Assembly: GCA_030431455.1 (NCBI GenBank)
Contig: JAUIJE010000007.1
Location: 248,001 to 312,000 of the forward strand
Direction: 5' to 3'
DNA length: 64,000 nt
Source: a bacterium
GTDB taxonomy: Bacteria > Myxococcota > UBA727 > JAUIJE01
Below the pieces are notes generated by a model. That model did no database searches, had not been told where the DNA came from, and saw only the letters and a list, made by a program, of their open reading frames with translations. The position numbers and the translations under genes are program-made. This document shows positions 16,917-28,025 of this stretch, one piece after another (positions within the stretch are counted from its first letter, which is position 1; every line of letters starts with the position of its first letter).

Positions 16917-18301
16917 GCGACTACGGACAACTCAAGCACCGCGCCCAGCGCCTGGCCGAACGCCTCTGCGAGACCGCCCAAAAACGCGGCGCCCAGGCCG
17001 CCGACGCCACCTGTGGCTTCGGCTCCAGCCTCTCGGCCAAGGCCCGGGACGGCGAAGTCGAAGACATCACCCGCAGCTCGTCCAACGGCGCGGGCGTGCG
17101 CGTCATCGTCGACGGCAAGCTCGGCTTTGCCACCTCAGCCGCGGCCCCGCAGAACGACGACGACATCGAACGGCTGTGCCAACAGGCCATCGACCTGGCC
17201 AAGATCGCCACCCCCAGCGAGCACAACGTCATCCCCGCGCCCACCGCGCCCACCGACGACGAGCTCGACGCCACGGTCAAGACCCTCGGCCTGTACGACG
17301 AGACCACCGCCGAAGCCTCGCCGGATTGGGCCATCGACAATGCCATTGTGCTCGCCCGGGTGGTGCAAGGCACCCCCGGGATCGAGACCGTGCGCGAGGT
17401 CAGCGCCGCCGCGGGCAAGAGCGTGTTCGCCCTCGCCACCTCGACGGGTTTTGCCGGCAGCTACGGCGGCACCAGCGCCCACCTCTACGCGGGGGCGGTG
17501 GCCAAAGACGGCGACAAGAACCAGGTCGACGGCTGGTGGGTCGCGTCCCGCCGCATGGACCAGCTCGACGACCCCGAGGCGGTGGCCCGGCGGGCCACCA
17601 CGCGCGCCCTCGCCCGCTGCGGGGCCAAGAAGGTCCCGACCACCAAGGCCGCGGTGGTGTTCGACCCCGACATGGCCCGCACCTTCCTCGGCGCGGTGCT
17701 GTCTGGCATCGACGGCGAGCGCGTGGCCAAGCAGGCGTCGTTCCTGGGGGGCAAACAAGGCGAGGCGGTGTTCATCCCTGGGCACGCCCTGCGCGACGTG
17801 CCGCTCCTCGCCGGCGCGCTCGGTTCGCGGCCGTTTGACGGTGAAGGCCAAAAGGTCACCGACGCCACCCTCATCGACGACCAGGGCGTGCTCCAGAGCT
17901 ACCTGCTCGATGCCCGCAGCGCGAGCGAACTCTCCCTGCCCCTCACCGGTCACGCCGGCCGCGGGGCCACCGGGCGGCCGGGGCCGAGCATCTCGAACAT
18001 CGTCATCGACGGGGGCGAAGGGTCGCTGGACGACATCGTGGCCGACACCGCGCGGGGGTTGCTGGTCACCCACCTGATGGGCCACAGCCCGGACATGATC
18101 ACCGGCGAATACAGCCGCGGGGCGGCCGGGTTCTGGATCGAGGACGGGCAGATCGTGCACCCCGTCGAGGAGATCACCATCGCCGGGGACATGCTGGACA
18201 TGATGCGCGGCATCGACCGGGTGGGGGCCGACGCCGACCTGCGCTCGTCGGTGCGGGCGCCGACCATCCGCTTTGCCCAGTTGACCATCAGCGGGTCATG
18301 A
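16913..18301 (+). CDS. tldE: TldE/PmbA, non-catalytic partner of TldD
   Basis: A 462-residue TldE/PmbA protein without the HExxxH motif, as expected for the partner that narrows the TldD cleft. Family features are the N-terminal ADATCGFGSSLSAKARDGEVEDITRS, EHNVIPAPTAP, the GRPGPSISNIVIDGGEGS region and the C-terminal GEYSRGAAGFWIEDGQIVHPVEEITIAG. The start codon overlaps the tldD stop (ATGA). The stop codon lies inside a perfect 18-bp palindrome (18290-18307), followed by a second small hairpin. Confidence 0.95.
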   Translation: MSDYGQLKHRAQRLAERLCETAQKRGAQAADATCGFGSSLSAKARDGEVEDITRSSSNGAGVRVIVDGKLGFATSAAAPQNDDDIERLCQQAIDLAKIATPSEHNVIPAPTAPTDDELDATVKTLGLYDETTAEASPDWAIDNAIVLARVVQGTPGIETVREVSAAAGKSVFALATSTGFAGSYGGTSAHLYAGAVAKDGDKNQVDGWWVASRRMDQLDDPEAVARRATTRALARCGAKKVPTTKAAVVFDPDMARTFLGAVLSGIDGERVAKQASFLGGKQGEAVFIPGHALRDVPLLAGALGSRPFDGEGQKVTDATLIDDQGVLQSYLLDARSASELSLPLTGHAGRGATGRPGPSISNIVIDGGEGSLDDIVADTARGLLVTHLMGHSPDMITGEYSRGAAGFWIEDGQIVHPVEEITIAGDMLDMMRGIDRVGADADLRSSVRAPTIRFAQLTISGS

Positions 18302-18325
18302 CCCGCTTGTCACAGTTTGTGTGAC
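18290..18325. terminator. Palindrome plus hairpin between convergent tldE and zinc-ribbon genes
   Basis: AGCGGGTCATGACCCGCT (18290-18307) is a perfect palindrome containing the tldE stop. It is followed by GTCACA, five bases, TGTGAC (18309-18325). No strong T-run follows; the location between convergent genes suggests a bidirectional transcription stop or 3' end protection. Confidence 0.5.
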
Positions 18326-18345
18326 GGGGCCGCCGGAGGCCGCGC

Positions 18346-19968
18346 CTACTGCTCGAGGATGGCGCGCTTGACCTTCTTCAGCTCGAGGATCATGCAGCTG
18401 TTCTTCTCGTTGCCGATGCGGTCCTCGATCTTCTGGATCGCCTCCAGCGCGCGCTGCTTGGGCGCCGCGCTCTTGAGCTTCTCCAGCCGGGCCAAGCCGG
18501 ACCGGCGCTCGCCACAGCTGGCCCCGGTGAGCATGTCCCGGATGGCGACGTCGACCTGCATGTCCACCGTGGCCGTGCCCCGGCGGAGCAGGACCTTGAG
18601 CGCGTTGTTGCGGATGGTGATCGACTCGTGGTCGAGCACGTCGGTGAGGGCCTTGTCCACGTCGGTGCCGGCGGGGAACGAGCTGAGCACCTTGATCGCC
18701 GCGTCCCGCATGTAGGGGTGGCCGAGCTGGGCGATGCAGAACCGCCGGCCGGCCACGTCCATCGCGTCGAGGCCGCTGGCTTTGCCATAGGCGCTGAGCG
18801 CGGCCTCGAGCTCGCCCACCGAGGCGTGGGCGTGGCCGAGCTGCAGCCACTGGTCGCCGGCGCGGCGGTCCTCGGGGATGGCCCGCACCGAGGCGATCAC
18901 CGCGCGGGCGGCGGCGCCCTCCATCTGGGTGGCGTCGTCGACGCCGCCCTTGCTCGGCCACAGCACCCACACCAACAGCAATGTCAATGCAAAGGTGGTC
19001 ACGCCCAGCGCGGCCAGCCGCAGGTTGATGCCCCCCCCGCCCGGCCCCTCGGCCGCGAGGTTGCGCACCGACGTCGACGGCATCGAGAACGGGCCGCCCT
19101 TGGTCTCTTTTTTGCCCGCGGGGGGCCGTTTTTTGGCCGGGGCGGCCTTCTTCGCGGCCACCGGCGGGGGCGTGCGCGGGGCCTGCGGGGGCGGAGACGG
19201 GGGCCGCGCCGCGGGCGGGGGCGCCTGCTTCTTTTGCACCGGCGCGGGCAGGTCGTCCTCGGGCGGGGCCCTGCGGGCGGGGGCCGGCAAGTCCTCGTGC
19301 GGCACCGGCGGCGGCGTGCGCGGCACGCCCGCACCGGGGGCCCGGGCGCGGGCGGTGGGGGGGCGGCGCTCAACCCGTTGCCCCCCCGCGCGCCACCCGC
19401 AGGCCAGGCACGCGCCGCCGATCACGAGGCGGCCGCAGTCGGGGCAGCGATCGCTCGCGGACGGGGTCGGATCTTCCGCGGGCGGCGGGGGGCGGCCGAC
19501 CGGCGCCCCGCCCGCGGGGCGAATCGAGGGGCCGGCCGCGGCTTGGGGCTGGGGGCGGGCCTGCGGCTGGGGGCGGGCCTGCGGCTGCGGGCGGGCCTGG
19601 GGTGGCGCCGGCCGCGATTGCGGCTGGGGGCGGGCCTGGGGCGGCGCTGGCCGCGATTGCGGCGGGGGGGGCCGGGCGGCGGGCGGGGGCGCGGCCGGCG
19701 GGGGGCGCTTGGCCGGCCCATCGTACAGGCCGGTGACCGGGCGGGGGCCGGTGCTGCCGAGGGGGTCGGTGGCGAACGGGTTGCTCCCGCCGCCGCCGCC
19801 GCCAAAGGCATTGGGCCCGGCGCCGAAGGGGTTATTGCCCCCCGCCGGCGCGGTGGCGGGCGAGGCTGCCGGCGGTGGCGCGGCGGCGGCGCCGGCTTCG
19901 TGTCCACACGCGAAGCACAGCGCGCCGTCCCAGGCGCGGCCACATTCAGGGCAACGTTGCACCGCCAA
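18346..19968 (-). CDS. Double zinc-ribbon, proline-rich, single-pass membrane protein with helical repeats
   Basis: A 540-residue protein of unknown function. Two zinc ribbons are seen: CPECGRAWDGALCFACG (residues 6-22) and, after a Pro/Gln/Ala-rich stretch, CPDCGRLVIGGACLACG (near 175-195). More Pro/Ala-rich linker follows to about 290, then one membrane helix (about 320-337, LRLAALGVTTFALTLLLVWVLW). The C-terminal roughly 200 residues form TPR/HEAT-like helices (LGHAHASVGELEAALSAYGKA, LTDVLDHESITIRNNALKVL). The apparent start is TTG at 19968, with GAGGAGGG at good spacing. The topology suggests cytoplasmic ribbons and an external helical domain. It is downstream of another membrane zinc-ribbon gene on the same strand. 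Confidence 0.8.
   Translation of the reverse strand: MAVQRCPECGRAWDGALCFACGHEAGAAAAPPPAASPATAPAGGNNPFGAGPNAFGGGGGGSNPFATDPLGSTGPRPVTGLYDGPAKRPPPAAPPPAARPPPPQSRPAPPQARPQPQSRPAPPQARPQPQARPQPQARPQPQAAAGPSIRPAGGAPVGRPPPPAEDPTPSASDRCPDCGRLVIGGACLACGWRAGGQRVERRPPTARARAPGAGVPRTPPPVPHEDLPAPARRAPPEDDLPAPVQKKQAPPPAARPPSPPPQAPRTPPPVAAKKAAPAKKRPPAGKKETKGGPFSMPSTSVRNLAAEGPGGGGINLRLAALGVTTFALTLLLVWVLWPSKGGVDDATQMEGAAARAVIASVRAIPEDRRAGDQWLQLGHAHASVGELEAALSAYGKASGLDAMDVAGRRFCIAQLGHPYMRDAAIKVLSSFPAGTDVDKALTDVLDHESITIRNNALKVLLRRGTATVDMQVDVAIRDMLTGASCGERRSGLARLEKLKSAAPKQRALEAIQKIEDRIGNEKNSCMILELKKVKRAILEQ
19541..19660 (-). repeat. 18-bp tandem repeats in the proline-rich linker
   Basis: Imperfect tandem copies of an 18-base unit (GCGGGCCTGCGGCTGGGG and variants) encode the RPQPQA/RPAPPQ repeats of the zinc-ribbon protein. 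Length is likely to vary between strains by slippage. Confidence 0.65.
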
Positions 19969-20074
19969 CTAGCTGAGCCCTCCTCGCCGACGACAAGCGC
20001 CGTGGCGCCCGACGTGGCGCGCCGCGGGTAGAGTCTCCCGGGGTTGCGCCTCAAAAAGCAAGTTCAGGCGTCGC

Positions 20075-21388
20075 CTATTCATCGAACTGCCCCAAATCCG
20101 GCAGCAACGGCGCCCCGTCGTGGCCGCAGAAACGCGCCTTGGTGGGGAACTTCGACTGGCACCGCGGACAGACCATCCCCCCCGACGTAGGGACGTACAT
20201 GGTCTGGCGCACCTCTCGGCCGTACGGCTCGAGTTTGCTCCCGTCGAAGGGGCACACCGTCGCCTCCCCCGCCGCGAACTGGAATTTACATTGGGGACAC
20301 TGCAGCCCCGCCCCCCGCTCCGGGGTCTTGACCGGCTCGGCCGCGAGCTTGGTCGCGCGGCTCCGACGACGGAACAGCAACACCGCCGCCACCAACAGGA
20401 CCAGCGCCCCCGACAGGCTGATCCACAACGCGAGCCGGCGCTCGGTCTTGTACCCCGGCAGCGGCGGGAGCTCGGGCGGGGCCGAGGTCAGCGGCGTGAT
20501 CGACAGCGCCCCCCGGGTGACCTCTTGGATCACCGCCTTGGCCCGTTCGCTCTTCGACTCCTTGGCCAACCGCTTGAGGGTCTTTTTCGGTGCGTCCATC
20601 GTCGGGGGCAGAATGCGGGCGGTGGCCGCGCCCTGGACGTCGCCCACCTTCGCCACCACCGCCACGACCTCTTCGGCCTGAATTTGGCTCGACGGGGAGA
20701 AACACCCTTTGTCGTCGATGCGCCCCTCGGACGGCGGATCCACCACAAACAACACCCGACCGGTGGCCGTGCATTTGTTCTCGTCGAACAACTCGACGTC
20801 AAAACACACCGGTTTGCCGCCGACCTTCACCGTGGCCACCTTCGGTTGCACCGCGATGCGCGCCACGTCGCCGGGCACCTGACACACGTCGACGACCACG
20901 GGGGCCGGATCTTTTTTCGCGGCCACCGGCACCGCCACCGTCTTCCGGGTCAGCGTGCTGATGCAGTCGTCACCGCGGTCTTTGAAGTGCAGCCGGGCCC
21001 GCGTCTTCATGGTCAGGCGGCCGTTTGTCGACGAGACCGTCTGGGTCGACTCCTCCGTGCCCAGGGTGACGCGCTGGCTGCGGCAGGTCAGGGTCACGGT
21101 GCCCTTTTTGCTCACGCTCCGCTTGGTCGCGGCCAGGGTCTTGTTCCGCCCCTCGCACGTCCCGGTGCCGAACCGACGACCAGACCCGGTGGCCCACCAC
21201 TCCGGCCCGTCCACCCCGACGTCGAGGATCGCCCCCTTCGTCGACGACACCGCCGTCTTCTGGGTGTCGCAGTAGAGGCTCCACACTTCCTTTTCGATGT
21301 GAATGTCGTCTTGCACCACGCGGTAGCGGCCCTCCGCAGGAGGGGCGGCGACGAGGGTCAGGGCCAACCACCACACGGGCGGGAGCAT
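20075..21388 (-). CDS. Secreted/membrane protein with C-terminal tandem zinc ribbons
   Basis: A 437-residue protein of unknown function. The start at 21388 begins a signal peptide ([19 protein letters not shown]). The exported part (about 20-310) is cysteine-containing and beta-rich, with an Ig-like segment ([28 protein letters not shown]). A membrane helix follows near 325-347 ([20 protein letters not shown]). The inside-facing tail has two zinc ribbons, [20 protein letters not shown] and [19 protein letters not shown]. That arrangement could carry information from periplasm to cytoplasm. It lies upstream of the other membrane zinc-ribbon gene (106-base gap) and is divergent from dnaK. Confidence 0.75.
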   Translation of the reverse strand: MLPPVWWLALTLVAAPPAEGRYRVVQDDIHIEKEVWSLYCDTQKTAVSSTKGAILDVGVDGPEWWATGSGRRFGTGTCEGRNKTLAATKRSVSKKGTVTLTCRSQRVTLGTEESTQTVSSTNGRLTMKTRARLHFKDRGDDCISTLTRKTVAVPVAAKKDPAPVVVDVCQVPGDVARIAVQPKVATVKVGGKPVCFDVELFDENKCTATGRVLFVVDPPSEGRIDDKGCFSPSSQIQAEEVVAVVAKVGDVQGAATARILPPTMDAPKKTLKRLAKESKSERAKAVIQEVTRGALSITPLTSAPPELPPLPGYKTERRLALWISLSGALVLLVAAVLLFRRRSRATKLAAEPVKTPERGAGLQCPQCKFQFAAGEATVCPFDGSKLEPYGREVRQTMYVPTSGGMVCPRCQSKFPTKARFCGHDGAPLLPDLGQFDE

Positions 21389-21437
21389 AGCGTGGGCCGG
21401 CCCCGCAGAGCACTCCGGCGGGCCCCGGACCGGGCGG

Positions 21438-21465
21438 TTGACGGCCCAACCGGCTTGTCTATGGT
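21438..21465 (+). promoter_or_regulatory. Candidate sigma-70-type promoter of dnaK
   Basis: TTGACG (21438-21443), a 16-base spacer and TATGGT (21460-21465) lie about 85 bases before the dnaK start. No CIRCE inverted repeat or clear sigma-32 box is visible, so heat regulation cannot be read from the sequence. Confidence 0.45.
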
Positions 21466-21548
21466 CCGGTTGTTCACCGAGGGCCCGTCCCTCCCCAGTT
21501 TCAACATCCCTTTGGAAGATGTGGGCTCTGAGCCCAAGGAGCAGCAAC

Positions 21549-23468
<1,920 letters not shown>

Positions 23469-23498
23469 GCCAAACGGCACAAACCGCCAGACACAGAA

Positions 23499-23524
23499 AC
23501 GGGCACCACACGGTGCCCGTTTTT
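23499..23524 (+). terminator. Rho-independent terminator after dnaK
   Basis: ACGGGCACC, loop ACAC, GGTGCCCGT and TTTT form a 9-bp perfect stem 30 bases after the dnaK stop. The AAAC stretch before the stem gives weaker activity on the opposite strand, so it may also serve the convergent SPOR gene. Confidence 0.9.
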
Positions 23525-23559
23525 GTCGGTCCTCGACCAGGAACGCGGACTGCGCGCGG

Positions 23560-24468
23560 CTATTTCTGCCGGCGCACCAGACCGGACAGACCCGTCGCCG
23601 CTTTGACCCGGGCCGCGAGCGCGTCCGCGGCTTCCTTGGACGGGGCCGTGCCGGTGAGCACGCGGTGGGCGGTGCGCCCTCCGCCGAGGTCAAACGCGCT
23701 CACCCGCGCGGAGATGCCCGCCCCGTTCAGCTTGTCCACCAGGCGCTGGGCCGCGGTGGGCTCGGGGAAGCTCGCGACCTGCACAAAGTGGGGCCGGGCT
23801 TCGGCGGCCGGAACCGGCGCGGGTTGCGGCGCGGGCTTGGGCTCCGCCTGCGGCGCGGCCGCGACCTGGACGCGCGCGGCGATCGTCTTCTTGAGCGCGG
23901 CGAGCTCGTCCTCGACGGTGGCGGGCTTTTCCGCGGGTTTGGGCGCGGCTTTCGGGGGGGCCGGCTCGGCGGCGCGATCCTCGACGGGCCCCTGCGCCGC
24001 CTTCGGCGCGGGGGCGTGCGCGGGTTCGTGCGCCTTGGGCGCGGGCTTTCGCGGCACGGGCGGCGGGGCCACGCTGGCCACGGGCACGACCGGGGCGGCC
24101 TTCTTGAGCTCCTCGTGGAAGGTCAGGCGCAGCTTTTCCTTGATGTCCTCGTAGCGCTCGGCCGACCGATCCGCCTCGTCGAGGAGCGCGCCCACGGTTT
24201 GTTCCATGTCCGCGGCCTGGGCCTGGCCCGCCTTGGCGTCCTGTTTGCCGAACACAATGCCACAGGAAAATGCCACCCCGAGCAGGCCGCCGACCCACAG
24301 CGGGGTCCGGGCCGAGGGGCGCACCGTCGACATGCTTCGTCGACGACGGCGCTGGTTCTGGCTCGATGAGCGGCTGAACTCCCGCGACCGGTCGCGCCGG
24401 GACGAGGGGGGCGTCCGCTCGGCGGACCGCTTGGCGGGAGCTTTTCTGCGCCGTTTGCGCTCGGTCAT
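23560..24468 (-). CDS. SPOR-domain membrane protein
   Basis: A 302-residue protein with a basic Arg/Ser-rich cytoplasmic N-terminus (1-53) and a single membrane helix near 57-74 (LWVGGLLGVAFSCGIVFG). A charged helical stretch and an Ala/Pro-rich linker follow. A C-terminal SPOR domain (about 226-300: HFVQVASFPEPTAAQRLVDKL, TAHRVLTGTAPSKEAADALAARV) binds peptidoglycan stripped of stem peptides and targets proteins to the septum. The start codon overlaps the argS stop (ATGA), so it is co-translated with arginyl-tRNA synthetase. An argS-SPOR pairing also occurs in other proteobacteria. It may act in division together with the amidase at 34.4 kb. Confidence 0.88.
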   Translation of the reverse strand: MTERKRRRKAPAKRSAERTPPSSRRDRSREFSRSSSQNQRRRRRSMSTVRPSARTPLWVGGLLGVAFSCGIVFGKQDAKAGQAQAADMEQTVGALLDEADRSAERYEDIKEKLRLTFHEELKKAAPVVPVASVAPPPVPRKPAPKAHEPAHAPAPKAAQGPVEDRAAEPAPPKAAPKPAEKPATVEDELAALKKTIAARVQVAAAPQAEPKPAPQPAPVPAAEARPHFVQVASFPEPTAAQRLVDKLNGAGISARVSAFDLGGGRTAHRVLTGTAPSKEAADALAARVKAATGLSGLVRRQK

Positions 24469-26255
24469 TGGTCCTCTTCGGGCTCGGTCTTGTCCGGTTC
24501 CATCCATTCCGGGGCGGAAATGCCCAGCAATGTCAATGCATTGGCCAGCACCTGGCGCAGGGCCGCGACCAGGGCCAGGCGGGCCTGGGTCAGCTCTTTG
24601 TCGTCGGAGACGATGCGCTCGGTGTGTTTGTACTTGGTGAAATAACTGTGGAAGTCGGCGATCAGGTCCTGGGCGTAGAACAGCACCCGGTGGGGTTCGC
24701 AGGCCTGGGCCGCCCCCTGCACCACGTGGGCGAGGTCGGCCATCTTTTTGGCCATCAGGCGTTCCTCGTCGAGCACCAGGCGTTCGAGCCGCGCGTCGGT
24801 GACGCTGTCTAGGCCCTGAAAGGTCTGGCCCACAGCGTCGGCCTTCTTGAGCACGTTGACGCACCGGGCATGGCCCATCTGGCAATAGAACACGGGGTTG
24901 TCGTTGGACTGTTTGACCGCGAGCTCGAGGTCAAAGTCGAACTGGGTGTTGGCCGCGCGCATCAAAAAGATGAACCGCACCGGGTCCTGCCCCACCTCGC
25001 TGACCAGCTCGCTCAGCTCATAGAGCTCACCGGTGCGCTTGCTGATGCGCACCTCTTCGCCCCCGCGCATCAGGCGCACGATCTGCACGAGCAAGAACTC
25101 AAAGCGCTTCACGTCGTGGCCGAGCCCCTGCATGCCCGCTTTGATGCGCGGCACGTGGCCGGCGTGATCCGCCCCCCACACGTCGATGATGCGGTCGTAG
25201 CCGCGCTCGGCCTTGTGGTGGTGGTAGGCGAGGTCCGCGGTCAGATACACCGGGGTCCCGTCGTGGCGGAGGATGATGCGGTCCTCTTCATCGCCATATT
25301 TCGACGTTTCCAGGAATGTCCCACCGAGCTGCTGTCCGGCGTACTGGCTGGCTTTGCTGTCCGCGCGGCGCTTCTTGTCCTCGGTGCCGCGGGCCTCGTC
25401 CGCGTCGTAGGTCTCGCCCCGCTCCTTGTAGACCTGAACGATCTTTTTCACCGAGCCGTCGTCGTGCAGGTCCTGCTCGGAGAACCAGATGTCGTGGCGG
25501 ATGCCCACCTGCTCCAGGGTCTGTTTGATGCCCTTGAGGTTCTCGGCGATGCCGAAGCTCGTGCACACCGGGAGCCATTCCTCTTCGGGGGCGTTCAGCC
25601 ATTTGTCGCCGTCACGCGCCTTCAGGGCTTTGGCGATGTCGATCACGTAGGGCGCGGGGTATTCGCCCGGGCCCAATGTGACTTCTTGGCCGAACAACTC
25701 GCGGTAGCGGGTGTGCACCGAGCGGCCGAGGGTGAGCACCTGCTTGCCGCTGTCGTTGATGTAGAACTCCCGCGTGACCTTGTGGCCCGCGGCCTCGAGC
25801 AACCGGGCCACCGCGTCGCCCATAAACGCCCCGCGGGCGTGACCGAGGTGCAAGGGGCCGGTGGGGTTGGCGCTCACAAACTCGACGTTCACCGTCTGGC
25901 CCGAGGGCTTTTTGGCCCGGCCGTGGGCCTCGCCCGACTCGAGCACGGTTTTGATCGTGCGCAGCACCGCCAGCGGCTGCAGCCGGAAGTTGATGAACCC
26001 GGGGCCCGCGATCTCCGCGGCCGCGATCAGCCCCTGCTCGTCGACGAGCCCGTCCACGATCGCCTGGGCGATGTCGCGCGGCTTTTTGCGCTCGGGCTTG
26101 GCCAACACCATGGCCACGTTGGTGGCAAAATCGCCGTGTTCGGCTTTTTTGGGCGCGTCGATGGAGTAGCCCGGCCAGGTCTCAAGCGTGAGGACGCCAT
26201 CCCGCTGCAGCTTTCGCAGGGTCTCGCCCACCACCTCATGGATCTGTTCGCGCAT
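24465..26255 (-). CDS. argS: Arginyl-tRNA synthetase
   Basis: A class I aminoacyl-tRNA synthetase of 596 residues charging tRNA-Arg. The HIGH-type motif is HLGH at 136-139 within VEFVSANPTGPLHLGHARG. ISKRTGELYEL stands in the KMSK-loop position, where bacterial ArgRS commonly deviate. The DALR anticodon-binding domain occupies the last 120 residues (YSFTKYKHTERIV-like segment and ALTLLGISAPEWM). The start is the Met preceded by GAGGAAGG; the longer open frame upstream is not coding-like. It is the first gene of a two-gene operon with the SPOR protein and is divergent from the SDR gene. Confidence 0.97.
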   Translation of the reverse strand: MREQIHEVVGETLRKLQRDGVLTLETWPGYSIDAPKKAEHGDFATNVAMVLAKPERKKPRDIAQAIVDGLVDEQGLIAAAEIAGPGFINFRLQPLAVLRTIKTVLESGEAHGRAKKPSGQTVNVEFVSANPTGPLHLGHARGAFMGDAVARLLEAAGHKVTREFYINDSGKQVLTLGRSVHTRYRELFGQEVTLGPGEYPAPYVIDIAKALKARDGDKWLNAPEEEWLPVCTSFGIAENLKGIKQTLEQVGIRHDIWFSEQDLHDDGSVKKIVQVYKERGETYDADEARGTEDKKRRADSKASQYAGQQLGGTFLETSKYGDEEDRIILRHDGTPVYLTADLAYHHHKAERGYDRIIDVWGADHAGHVPRIKAGMQGLGHDVKRFEFLLVQIVRLMRGGEEVRISKRTGELYELSELVSEVGQDPVRFIFLMRAANTQFDFDLELAVKQSNDNPVFYCQMGHARCVNVLKKADAVGQTFQGLDSVTDARLERLVLDEERLMAKKMADLAHVVQGAAQACEPHRVLFYAQDLIADFHSYFTKYKHTERIVSDDKELTQARLALVAALRQVLANALTLLGISAPEWMEPDKTEPEEDQ

Positions 26256-26422
26256 GGTTGCCTTCCTCGGGCGCCGTTTGGGTTCGCCCAGTGTGTGCCT
26301 TGGGGACCAAGGGGTCAAAAAATCCGCCACCGGTTCTGGCCGGCACCGATCAGGGTCTTCTAGCCGCCCGCCGTTGCATTGCCAGGGCCTTTGGGCGACA
26401 TCGTGCCCCCAGAGGAGGAACC

Positions 26423-27199
26423 ATGGACTTTGGCGCGCGCGACCTTTCGAATGACTTGGCGATCATCACCGGGGCCTCGGCCGGCATCGGCAAAAGCTGC
26501 GCCCTGCGGCTCGCCCAAGCGGGCGCCCCCGTCGTGCTCGGGGCCCGGCGCAAGGCCCGCCTCGACGAGGTCAAAGGCGAAATCGAAGGCGCGGTGCCCG
26601 GGGCCCAGGTCCACGTGCACGAGCTCGACGTGACCTCGCGCGAGAGCCTGGCCGCGTTCCTCGCCTTCGCGCGCGGCATCGGCCCCATTCGCATCGTGGT
26701 GAACAACGCCGGCCTCGCCGCCGGCACCGGCCACGTCAAAGACGCATCGGCAGACGACTGGGACAAGATGCTCGACACCAACGTACGCGCCGCGTTCGAC
26801 GTCGCCCGCGAGACCATCGGCGACCTGATCAAAAACGGCGGCGACCTGGTGATGATGGCCTCGGTGGCCGGCATCGACCCCTACCCCGGCGGCGCCGTCT
26901 ACTGCGCGACCAAGTCCGCGCTGCAGACCTTCGCGTCGTCGTTGCGCAAAGAGGTGCTCGGCCACGACGTGCGCGTGTTGACGTTCGACCCCGGCATGGT
27001 CGAGACGGAGTTTTCGGTGGTGCGCTTTTCCGACCAAGACCGGGCCAAGCAGGTCTACGCGGGCATGCGGCCGCTCACCGGCGACGACATCGCGGACTGT
27101 GTGGTGTTCGGCGTGACCCGGCCGCGCCGGATGTGCATCGACCGGATGTTGATTCTGTCCACCGACCAATCGAGCGCGACCACCGTGCACCGTCGGTGA
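26423..27199 (+). CDS. Short-chain dehydrogenase/reductase, YdfG-like
   Basis: A 258-residue classical SDR. The cofactor motif TGASAGIG lies at 16-23, the structural motif NNAG near 93, the catalytic Ser in MMASVAG and the YCATK dyad near 160. An arginine-rich segment after the first beta strand (GARRKARLDEV) suggests NADP(H). The extended LTFDPGMVETEFSVVRF and the C-terminus with a tryptophan-free tail resemble serine/3-hydroxy acid dehydrogenases of the YdfG group, but the substrate is not certain. AGGAGG sits 6 bases before the ATG. It stands alone, divergent from argS. Confidence 0.88.
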   Translation: MDFGARDLSNDLAIITGASAGIGKSCALRLAQAGAPVVLGARRKARLDEVKGEIEGAVPGAQVHVHELDVTSRESLAAFLAFARGIGPIRIVVNNAGLAAGTGHVKDASADDWDKMLDTNVRAAFDVARETIGDLIKNGGDLVMMASVAGIDPYPGGAVYCATKSALQTFASSLRKEVLGHDVRVLTFDPGMVETEFSVVRFSDQDRAKQVYAGMRPLTGDDIADCVVFGVTRPRRMCIDRMLILSTDQSSATTVHRR

Positions 27200-27220
27200 C
27201 CCGACCACGCGGCCGGGCGT

Positions 27221-27970
27221 TCAAGGCTTTTTGCGGGTGACCGCGATCGTGTCCCACAAGGCCTGGTCGCGCCCCTCGAACTTGTCGCGCAGCCTGCGCA
27301 GCGCCTTTTGGCCCTGCACCGCCCGGCCCCCGACGAGAATCTGGTTCAACCCGCGCGGCGGGGCCAGGGCCACGACCTCCGCGAACCGTTCTTCAAAGGC
27401 CACATCGGTCTGCTGCCAAATCTCGCGGTGCCCGTCGTCGGTGATGAGGTTGCACAGCGTGACCCCGTCGTCGCTGGTCACGCGCATCAGGGCGTCGAGC
27501 CGCCCGCCCGCCACCGGTCCATCGCGGAACACGTCGTCGTTGCCGCACAGGTAGAGATCGTCGAGCACCGCGTCGAAGGTGTCGCGACAACCGGTCAGCC
27601 AGCGCGCGGCGTCGTCGACGATGACCTCCACCGGCAACTCCCCGAGGCCCATGTAGCGGTAGGCCACGTCGACCACCGCGGGGTCTATCTCCAGCGCCAC
27701 CACCTCGATGCCCGGGCACACATGGCACAGCTGGCGCACGCTGGTCCCCCCGCCGAGCCCGAGCACCAGGGCGGTCTTCGGCGGCGCGGGCGCGAGCATC
27801 GCCCCCGCACACAGGGCGTCCCAGCTGTACCCGGTCAACCACCGATGGGGATGAAACGACGAGTGCGTCGCCCCCTGGACCTCGAGATCGATCCAGCCGT
27901 CGCGCTCCATGACCCAGATCTGGTTGAACGCGCTCTCCACCGTCTCGAGGATGCGCCCTGCGAATGCCAT
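27221..27970 (-). CDS. Spermidine synthase-like / class I SAM-fold protein
   Basis: A 249-residue Rossmann-fold protein of the spermidine synthase superfamily. Motif I is ALVLGLGGGTSVRQL (near 67) and the acidic loop is EIDPAVVDVAYRY. VIVDDAARWL and DAVLDDLYLCGNDDVF cover the next two strands. The polyamine-site aspartates of true spermidine synthases are only partly kept, so it may be a methyltransferase or a spermidine-synthase-like protein of unknown substrate. It is divergent from purC, with only 55 bases between the two start codons. Confidence 0.75.
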   Translation of the reverse strand: MAFAGRILETVESAFNQIWVMERDGWIDLEVQGATHSSFHPHRWLTGYSWDALCAGAMLAPAPPKTALVLGLGGGTSVRQLCHVCPGIEVVALEIDPAVVDVAYRYMGLGELPVEVIVDDAARWLTGCRDTFDAVLDDLYLCGNDDVFRDGPVAGGRLDALMRVTSDDGVTLCNLITDDGHREIWQQTDVAFEERFAEVVALAPPRGLNQILVGGRAVQGQKALRRLRDKFEGRDQALWDTIAVTRKKP

Positions 27971-28025
27971 CGCGCTTGGTTGCTCTTTGGGCAAAGAAGC
28001 GCAAGATGGTCCCCGGAGGTGCCCG

